From Actinomycetota bacterium (GTDB taxonomy: Bacteria > Actinomycetota > Thermoleophilia > RBG-16-64-13): a stretch of DNA of 64,000 nucleotides. Positions 58,048 through 64,000 of this stretch are shown in pieces. The stretch spans positions 94,357 through 158,356 of the forward strand of contig JAAYJE010000062.1 of assembly GCA_012523095.1 (NCBI GenBank). Direction: 5' to 3'. The notes under the pieces are model-generated. The model did no database searches, was not told the origin of the DNA, and saw only the letters and a program-made list of their open reading frames with translations. Made by a program: the position numbers and the translations under genes. Numbering within the stretch: the stretch's first letter is position 1; every line of letters starts with the position of its first letter.

Positions 58048-59640
58048 CTAGGTTTTCGCGTAGTAGCCTCCATAGCGACGGTAGTATGCCTTGGTCCCTT
58101 CTGCACCCAGCACGGTCACCCCTATGGGCGTGATGCCAACTTTCTGCAGGGCATCGCGCGTTCTGCGCGCTTCTTCGATCTTCGTCGATCGAAGCTTTGC
58201 GACCAGCACAACTCCATCCGCATGCTTCGCCAACTCCAACGCGTCCGAGACCAATAGAAGAGGAGGAGCATCGATCACGAGGTAGTCGCAGAGCGGTGTC
58301 AGCAGCCCCAAGACCTCAGAGGTCCTTCTGGTTGCCAACAGCTCCGCGGGATTGGGCGGCAGCGGACCGGAAGTAACACAGAGGAAACCGGACTGAGCAA
58401 CGGCGGACTCGCCGGAAAACGCCACCTCTGACATGTGATCATGGGGTAGGAACTTCTCCAGATTCACCACTCGTGCGACTTGAGCCACTTCCGCGGTGCC
58501 ACTCAGCAGGTTGCTGAGGCCCGGACCGTCGGCCAGTTGCAGATACTCCCGGACCATGGGCCTGCGGAGATCGGCCTCCAACAGGATCACTCGGCTGCCG
58601 GACATAGCCAACGCAATAGACAGGTTGACTGAGGTAGTGGTCTTCCCCTCGCGCGGCAAGGAGCTCGTCACTAAGAGGATCTTGAGTTTGCGATCAATCT
58701 GGAAGTACTTCAGGTTCGAGCGCAGAGTCCGAAACGCTTCGAGGGTCGGCGAACCGGAATCGTCGAAGCCCACCGGGGCGGCCCAGCGGCTTTCCCGAAT
58801 GCCCGCCCAACGGGTGTGCGTCATCGGGATGGTCGCAATGACCGGAGCCCCAAACTCCTTCTGCGCGACCTCCTCGTCTTTGATACGTCTATCAAGGATC
58901 TGGAGCAATAGGGCGACAACGAGCCCCAATATGATTCCGAGCACCAGGGCGATCCCAGCATCGCGATAGGTGCGGGGGGCGAACGATGCCGTCGGTACGA
59001 CAGCCTCTTGAGTCACCTCGAATCCGCCTGTCTGCAGAGATTCAAGAACGGCGAGCTCCTCTACCTTCTGGCTGAGCGTCAAACCACGCGCGGATGCCTG
59101 CTCGGCGGGGGTCATCGCGTCCAATTGGGCCTGTACCTGAGCCTGAGCCGCTCGGAGGGTTGCACGGTCGGTCTCCTGCCGAAATAGAACGAACTGTCGG
59201 GCGAACGAGTTTGCGACTTGCGCGGCCTTGAACGGATCAGAGCTGACTGCGGTGATGCTGATCATGTCGGCGGTCGACGAAGGGGCGACCGTGATCATCC
59301 CTAGGAGCGAGCTCGAGGACTGAGAGACTCCCAGGTCTTTCTTGACCATGTCGGCAACACTATTCGTCTTGAGAAGGTTCGTGGCGGTGGCCAGTGCCCG
59401 CTGTTGGTCGCGGATCGTGAAGATCTGGGCTCCGAACAAGGCTTCGCTCAGTCTCGTGTTCTCGAGCATGACCTCGGAGGTGGCCCTATACTGAGGAGTG
59501 CGCGTCATAGAGAGCCATAGCGAGCCAACGAGGGCCACAATCGCAAGGCCGATGATGATCCATTTGCGCTCCCACAAGATGCGCAGGATCTGCGATAGAT
59601 CAATATACGTGGAATGATCGCGGCCCGAATCATCATTCAT
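58048..59640 (-). CDS. Wzz-type polysaccharide co-polymerase/tyrosine autokinase
   Basis: A 530-aa protein with two membrane helices flanking a Wzz loop, then a BY-kinase with Walker A SSLPREGKTTTSVNL, Walker A' VILLEADLRRP and Walker B YLVIDAPPLLLV. Its C-terminus is a Tyr cluster (AYYRRYGGYYAKT), the usual autophosphorylation tail, unlike the paralogue at 50669. AAAAGGAG precedes the ATG by 11 nt. First gene of a minus-strand exopolysaccharide operon. Confidence 0.9.
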   Translation of the reverse strand: MNDDSGRDHSTYIDLSQILRILWERKWIIIGLAIVALVGSLWLSMTRTPQYRATSEVMLENTRLSEALFGAQIFTIRDQQRALATATNLLKTNSVADMVKKDLGVSQSSSSLLGMITVAPSSTADMISITAVSSDPFKAAQVANSFARQFVLFRQETDRATLRAAQAQVQAQLDAMTPAEQASARGLTLSQKVEELAVLESLQTGGFEVTQEAVVPTASFAPRTYRDAGIALVLGIILGLVVALLLQILDRRIKDEEVAQKEFGAPVIATIPMTHTRWAGIRESRWAAPVGFDDSGSPTLEAFRTLRSNLKYFQIDRKLKILLVTSSLPREGKTTTSVNLSIALAMSGSRVILLEADLRRPMVREYLQLADGPGLSNLLSGTAEVAQVARVVNLEKFLPHDHMSEVAFSGESAVAQSGFLCVTSGPLPPNPAELLATRRTSEVLGLLTPLCDYLVIDAPPLLLVSDALELAKHADGVVLVAKLRSTKIEEARRTRDALQKVGITPIGVTVLGAEGTKAYYRRYGGYYAKT

Positions 59641-59842
59641 TTGGTCGGATTCTCCTTTTAGGTGATCCTGGACCTGTTGTGTTCAGCTGATATTACCGCT
59701 CTTCACAATACCTTACTTCGTCCGGCGTCCTTTCTGTCGATGGTGCCGACTGTTTTGAACGAAAGGGTGTGACCGTTCTGCCCGATTGTGATGCTGCTGG
59801 TAGGATTACATCATGGTGAGCAGCGATGCATCTTCGTGAGAG

Positions 59843-60898
59843 GTGTTGTATGGGGGGGTGTCCGGCCTGATGGCCGCTCCGCCCCCAAGCGCGTCCCTGC
59901 AGGACACCTCGCCGAGGCTTCGGCGCAGGTTGCGTGTCGACTGGTTTGAGAGCTGGCACCCGGTCCTCGATGAAGCGTTGGAGACATTGCCGGAGGCCGA
60001 CAACTGCCCTCATGAGCTGTATCGGCTGCTGGCTCAGAACCCAACATCCGCCGAGAAGCGGACGGCGCTGGTCACCACCCGTGGAGTCCCCGTAGCTGTG
60101 GCTTGTCTCCGACGAATGGGATCCCGCCTGTGGGAACCGGTCACCCAATGGTTGGTTCCAGGGATCGTGGTCCCGGCGCGGCCGGGCTATCTGATGCCGG
60201 CTCTTGAGAGCCTCAGGAGTGACGTCTTCGTGGCTTGGTGGCGCGTGGAGGGTCCGCCGCCGCCCAGCAGGATGATGAGACACCTTGAGCGCACTCCTGT
60301 GCACCGGATGCGTTGCTCGGAGGACTTCGAGGGCTACTGGCGCGAGGCCAAGTACTTCAAGACTGTGCAGCACAAGCGCAACCGCTGCCGGGACTTCGCT
60401 CTGGCGGTCAATTCACCCGGTGCAGCCAGATGGGTGATCGAGAATTGGGACGCCAAGTGGCACGACCCGCCTGGGACGGTCGGTTCCTCTATACCGGACA
60501 GGATCCTCGCGGTGGAATACTTGGAGGAACTGGGGAAGCACCACACGCTCCAGTTGTTCGACGGCGAGAGGCCCGTAGCGGGCACTACCAACACCGTCCA
60601 TGGGAATGATCTCGTGGCGGGAGTCAGCTGTCGTGATCCGGACTACGATTGGCATGGGGTAGGCGTCAGGATCATAGACTTAGTGTTCTCCTTCGCCGCA
60701 GAGCAGGGTTTCGATACCATGGACATCGGCGGTGGTCACGCCTACAAGAAGCACTGGGCTCCCCAGGAAGGCGCACGGTGGCAGTTCAACATCTGCCCCT
60801 CGTCCCTCTATCGCGCCAAGCAGGTCAGCAAATTGAAGGAAAGACTGCTAAGACGCGCGGTCCGTTCTGTGCGCCGTGTTCACACTGAACCGGATTGA
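59843..60898 (+). CDS. GNAT-fold acyltransferase (FemAB/BioF2-like)
   Basis: A protein of up to 351 aa. The C-terminal half has the Acetyltransf_6 pattern: YWREAKYFKTVQHKRNRCRDF, RPVAGTTNTV, ISCRDPDYDWHGVG-like segment and MDIGGGHAYKKHW. The N-terminal half is poorly conserved. It is divergent from the autokinase operon. The start is unclear among GTG 59843, GTG 59858 and ATG 59870, because the G-rich run near 59851 can serve more than one. It probably modifies a glycan precursor. Confidence 0.78.
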   Translation: MLYGGVSGLMAAPPPSASLQDTSPRLRRRLRVDWFESWHPVLDEALETLPEADNCPHELYRLLAQNPTSAEKRTALVTTRGVPVAVACLRRMGSRLWEPVTQWLVPGIVVPARPGYLMPALESLRSDVFVAWWRVEGPPPPSRMMRHLERTPVHRMRCSEDFEGYWREAKYFKTVQHKRNRCRDFALAVNSPGAARWVIENWDAKWHDPPGTVGSSIPDRILAVEYLEELGKHHTLQLFDGERPVAGTTNTVHGNDLVAGVSCRDPDYDWHGVGVRIIDLVFSFAAEQGFDTMDIGGGHAYKKHWAPQEGARWQFNICPSSLYRAKQVSKLKERLLRRAVRSVRRVHTEPD

Positions 60899-60997
60899 CC
60901 TCCTAAGGGCCGCTCTTGTCTCGAGTTTGGGAATGCCGGTCGGCTGAGTAGGCAAGAAGAGGTCTGTTACCAGAGTGCTGTGACGGAGGGAGATGTG

Positions 60998-61708
60998 ATG
61001 GGCCAGATCATGAACCGGGTCCGCACGGTGGCGGCCGATGAAGGTCTCGTCGGTCTCCTGAAGCGCGTGGTGCGCCGGTTGGCGGCGCCGATCGTACGGA
61101 CGGTACGCCGGATCGTGCAGAGGCCCAGGATCCTCAAGCTATTTGTGTTGCAGTTGGACTACAAGGATATGGCCGCGATTCCCCCTCCGATCATAGACCT
61201 GGATATCGCGGAGCTGAGGGAAAAGGATGACGCGGATGTGGAGGCTGTGGCGGCCTTCCACTTCTATGGCCACTCCAAGGATCACGTGATGCAGTTCCTG
61301 AGGTCCGGTGAGCACTGCTACGTAGCCAGGTCTGCAGGTCAAGTCGTCAGCTGTTACTGGCGGGCGACTCGTCAATACTACGACCATTTTCTCAAGCGCC
61401 GCTTCGTCCTGGCCGATAACGAGGAGTATCTGCTGGGCGGATTCACGCTACCCGAGTTCCGTAGCCACGGCATTGCAAGTTACTTGTTATATGCCTCCGC
61501 GCGCGAGCGTCTTGGCCGATGTCAGGATGTGCGAGGCATAATGCTCGTCCGGACCGAAAATATGGCCTCGCTTCAGTCGGTCAAGAAGCTCGGGTTCTCC
61601 GTCTGCGGGCGAGTGGGGTTCATCGAGATCCTGGGGATCAGATTCCACTTCCTATTGGGACGTGATGTCCTGCCCGCAACAAGAAAACGCAATTACCTGG
61701 CGATCTAG
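60998..61708 (+). CDS. GNAT-family acyltransferase
   Basis: A 236-aa protein. The N-terminal ~45 residues are basic and amphipathic (VGLLKRVVRRLAAPIVRTVR), possibly a membrane-surface anchor. The GNAT core has GEHCYVARSAGQVVSCYW, GGFTLPEFRSHGIASYLL (acetyl-CoA binding) and ENMASLQSVKKLGF. ATG 60998 follows GGAGGG at 7 nt. Its stop overlaps a GTG of the pyruvyltransferase frame, and the two are probably co-transcribed. Confidence 0.82.
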   Translation: MGQIMNRVRTVAADEGLVGLLKRVVRRLAAPIVRTVRRIVQRPRILKLFVLQLDYKDMAAIPPPIIDLDIAELREKDDADVEAVAAFHFYGHSKDHVMQFLRSGEHCYVARSAGQVVSCYWRATRQYYDHFLKRRFVLADNEEYLLGGFTLPEFRSHGIASYLLYASARERLGRCQDVRGIMLVRTENMASLQSVKKLGFSVCGRVGFIEILGIRFHFLLGRDVLPATRKRNYLAI

Positions 61709-61764
61709 TGAGGATGTATCGAAAAGCCGACGGTTGTGGCGGCTTCAGACGGGCGGAGACATAC

Positions 61765-62976
61765 ATGGCGGGACGAGTCGCATTCCTGGGGTTATTCGGC
61801 ATCGGCAACTTCGGCAACGAGGCGTCGCTGGCCGTGGCGCTGCGGAGCCTGCGCAGCCGGATGCCCTCCGCCGAGTCGTTCTGCATCTGTATGGACCCGA
61901 GAAGGGTCGCCGAGGCGCATCAGATCGATACAGTCGACATGGGTCTGGGAGAGCTGGGAGATCGGCCCGGGGCCTGGAGATGGGTTGTACGGCTTGCCGC
62001 CAGGGCGAGACTGCTGTGCGTCATCAAGGTGATCGAGGCGTACAAGCACATGCGGGGCGTGAGTGCGGTCGTGATACCCGGCACCGGTATCTTGGACGAC
62101 TACGGCTTGAAGCCCGGTGGCGTACCGCTCGACCTCCTGATGTGGTGCGGCGTCGCCCGCGCGCGACGGGCTAAGGTGATCTTCGTCGGCATCGGCGCCG
62201 GACCCATCGTCCATCCGCGCATCCTCCGGCGCATGAGGGCGGTCGCCAGGCTCGCCACCTATCGGTCGTTCAGAGATAACCCGTCGAAGCAGTTCGTCGA
62301 GTCTCTCGGCATCGATGTGCGCGACGATCCCGTCGTGCCCGACATCGTCTTCGCCCTCGAGCCGGGAGAACCCGGTCCGGCCCCGACCGCGGAGCCTAGG
62401 CGTCTGGTCGTTGGGATCGGCATCATGAAGTACCGAGGATGGAACAGTGCGCCCGCCCAAGGAGAGAGGCTGTATCGCAAGCATGTTGAAGACATGGCCG
62501 AGATCGTCAGGCTGATCTTAGAAAGAGGACACAGCGTGAGGATCGTGATCGGGGAGAGCTCCGACGCATCTGCGGTGCAGGATGTGCTCGAACGCGTGTA
62601 CTCCGCGGATAGCGCCTACGAACAACACTGCGTGGCGCCGCCAATAGCCGGTTTCGTCGACCTGCTGCGCGAACTGCATGCATGCGACGTGGTCATCGCT
62701 GCTCGTTTCCACAACGTGCTCTGCTCTCTGCTGCTGGGTAAGCCGGCCATCTCCATAGGCTATGCAGTGAAAAACCGTGAACTGCTGACGGAGCTTGGAC
62801 TCAGCGAACTGGCCCACGACCTCGAGACGCTGAACGTCCCCAGCGTGATCGAGCAGTTCGACGACATCGTCCGGCGGACGGCCGAGCTACAGGAGTCCAT
62901 CGTCCCCGCGGTGAAAAGCTACCGGGCCCAGGTCGATGCGCATCTGAACCGCGTCTGGGAAATGATCCGGGAATAG
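61765..62976 (+). CDS. Polysaccharide pyruvyltransferase-family protein
   Basis: A 403-aa soluble enzyme of the PS_pyruv_trans family (CsaB/WcaK-like), which adds ketal pyruvate to glycans from phosphoenolpyruvate. Typical segments are LGLFGIGNFGNEASL at the N-terminus, VVIPGTGILDDYG, VIFVGIGAGPI and the C-terminal VVIAARFHNVLCSLLLGKPAISIGY. The frame opens at GTG 61708, but ATG 61765 has GGAG six bases upstream and begins at the conserved region. Pyruvylated cell-wall glycan is the ligand of SLH domains, and an SLH protein follows on the opposite strand. Confidence 0.85.
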   Translation: MAGRVAFLGLFGIGNFGNEASLAVALRSLRSRMPSAESFCICMDPRRVAEAHQIDTVDMGLGELGDRPGAWRWVVRLAARARLLCVIKVIEAYKHMRGVSAVVIPGTGILDDYGLKPGGVPLDLLMWCGVARARRAKVIFVGIGAGPIVHPRILRRMRAVARLATYRSFRDNPSKQFVESLGIDVRDDPVVPDIVFALEPGEPGPAPTAEPRRLVVGIGIMKYRGWNSAPAQGERLYRKHVEDMAEIVRLILERGHSVRIVIGESSDASAVQDVLERVYSADSAYEQHCVAPPIAGFVDLLRELHACDVVIAARFHNVLCSLLLGKPAISIGYAVKNRELLTELGLSELAHDLETLNVPSVIEQFDDIVRRTAELQESIVPAVKSYRAQVDAHLNRVWEMIRE

Positions 62977-62983
62977 AGGCCGG

Positions 62984-64000
62984 TCACATCCCGGCGTCCA
63001 TCTCCAGCCTTTGCAGCATACTGTAGAGCAGCCAGCAGGCCTCGCCGCGAGTTGCCGGAGCCCAGAAGTCGGAAGTGACACTCGCACCCGGCTCTCCCTC
63101 GAGGAGACCGGCGTAGGCGGCTCTCCGCGCCCATGGATAATGATCATCCGAGAAGTCCCGGAATGGTGGAGCATAGTCCGCGGGGGGCAGCGGCAGGTGG
63201 GCCGCCCGGGCCACCAGGGTGATGAGTTGCGCTCTCGTCAGGCTCGCATACGGGGCGAACGTGGTGGCGGTCTTGCCTACGGTGATTCCGTGGGCCGCCG
63301 CGACCGCCACATAATTGGCCGGGTAGAGCGGGTCGACAGAACCTGGAGTGCCCTGGGCCACGTCGCCGAAGGGACACACGTCGTCGACGGTCACCGGCAA
63401 TCCTAAGGCAAGGACGATCATCTTGGCGAACTGCTGCCGCGTGAGCGGGTCATCAGGTCCAAACCGGTTGCCTCCGTAGCCGCTTACCACACCCCGGGTG
63501 ACCAACGCGGTGATCTGACTGTAGTACGGGTGGTGGGGAGGTGTATCCGAGAATGTCGGGGAGCTTGGATCACCTCCGTCGGCGCTGCTGAGATAGAGGA
63601 CGGAATCTCCGGTGAAGGGTGGCGAAAGAGAGCGCCTGTCTCCTCCCATCGTCGTCCCGCCTGAGTAGGTCGCGCCGGTGTTGGGGTTCAGCCACTCGAT
63701 CGACAGCTCGCCGGAGGCGTCTCTCAGGTCCACGGTCACGGATCCCGCTTCAGGTTGGTACACGAGGTACTCTGCTCCGTCCGTCACCGGGTTCGCGAGA
63801 GCATAGCCACTCGAGCTCAGGTCCCCGCGAGGTTTCATCGCCAGTAGGTTCATGCGATCTGCGTAGACTCTTATATAGCCCAGGTTCTGACGGAGGTTCA
63901 CATCGTCCGGGTCGTTCACATCGTGTCGACCCCCGCCCGGGAGAAAGGTGTCATACGAGTCCATGAAGAGCAGGTTCTCGCCCTGTGTGAATCCTTTCCA
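62984..64000 (-). CDS. Glycosidase-like protein with C-terminal SLH domains (partial)
   Basis: The frame is open past the right edge, so the N-terminus is missing. The visible part starts in a segment (LLFMDSYDTFLPGG, RVYADRMNLLAMKPRGDLSSSGYALANP, SIEWLNPNTG) resembling the C-terminal beta domain of DUF4038-type glycoside hydrolases. It ends with three S-layer homology repeats (ITALVTRGVVSGYGGNRFGP, YVAVAAAHGITVGKTATTFAP and a third near the end). SLH domains would hold it on pyruvylated secondary cell-wall polymer. It converges on the pyruvyltransferase gene with 7 bp between stops. Confidence 0.8.
   Translation of the reverse strand, partial: WKGFTQGENLLFMDSYDTFLPGGGRHDVNDPDDVNLRQNLGYIRVYADRMNLLAMKPRGDLSSSGYALANPVTDGAEYLVYQPEAGSVTVDLRDASGELSIEWLNPNTGATYSGGTTMGGDRRSLSPPFTGDSVLYLSSADGGDPSSPTFSDTPPHHPYYSQITALVTRGVVSGYGGNRFGPDDPLTRQQFAKMIVLALGLPVTVDDVCPFGDVAQGTPGSVDPLYPANYVAVAAAHGITVGKTATTFAPYASLTRAQLITLVARAAHLPLPPADYAPPFRDFSDDHYPWARRAAYAGLLEGEPGASVTSDFWAPATRGEACWLLYSMLQRLEMDAGM

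Overview
The window is GC-rich, densely packed DNA that looks like a deep-branching anaerobic actinobacterium, probably an uncultured lineage. Supporting signs are GTG/TTG starts with GGAGG-type ribosome sites, an actinobacterial-type alpha-glucan phosphorylase, Thr/Ser-rich secreted proteins, a Rex regulator, a bifurcating-type [FeFe] hydrogenase and an S-layer-homology protein. The taxonomic placement is an inference.

Layout. 0.3-4.1 kb: housekeeping genes (HtrA protease, Pcm methyltransferase, DUF4126 membrane protein, nitroreductase, Cys-rich small protein). 4.16-15.63 kb: an 11.4-kb integrated island next to a tRNA-Arg(CCT) gene. It is bounded by a 44-bp duplication of the tRNA 3' end, with arm-type repeats on both sides of the core and a decayed integrase stub beside the tRNA. 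It carries a HigBA-like toxin-antitoxin pair, a TOTE-type primase-helicase, two broken sulfhydrogenase genes, a GIY-YIG protein, a tightly coupled nuclease-like / Ser-Thr kinase / unknown-protein cassette, a nuclease-like gene fragment and a TPR lipoprotein. 16-25.3 kb: two DHA2 drug exporters, a flavin oxidoreductase, a CBS-ACT protein, an iron-dependent (hydroxyacid-oxoacid transhydrogenase-like) dehydrogenase, and a TetR-MMPL exporter unit.

25.3-34.6 kb (minus strand): the most striking region, a seven-gene operon. It starts with a Rex redox repressor fused to a response-regulator receiver domain. Trimeric hydrogenase genes (HymA/HymB/HymC-like) follow. A sensory [FeFe]-hydrogenase domain fused to a histidine kinase comes next, then a stand-alone receiver and a receiver-PAS-histidine kinase. 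A perfect 18-bp Rex-like operator overlaps the -10 element of the operon's promoter. I infer a circuit in which NADH/NAD+ (through Rex) and H2 or redox state (through the hydrogenase-like kinase) converge on one regulator that controls the hydrogenase itself.

34.7-45.4 kb: a glutamate-1-semialdehyde-aminomutase-like enzyme with a metallo-beta-lactamase-fold partner, a CHRD protein, an unknown beta-rich protein, a membrane GGDEF-EAL protein, and an ABC exporter divergent from an OmpR-type two-component system with paired direct repeats between them. 45.5-50.7 kb: divergent glycogen/maltodextrin genes (phosphorylase and 4-alpha-glucanotransferase). 50.7-64 kb: an exopolysaccharide and cell-surface cluster with two Wzz-type tyrosine autokinases, an O-antigen-ligase/polymerase-like protein, a deacetylase, three acyltransferases, a pyruvyltransferase, a secreted beta-helix protein and an SLH-anchored glycosidase-like protein running off the right edge.

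All calls are from reading sequence and translations. No database search or structure prediction was possible.
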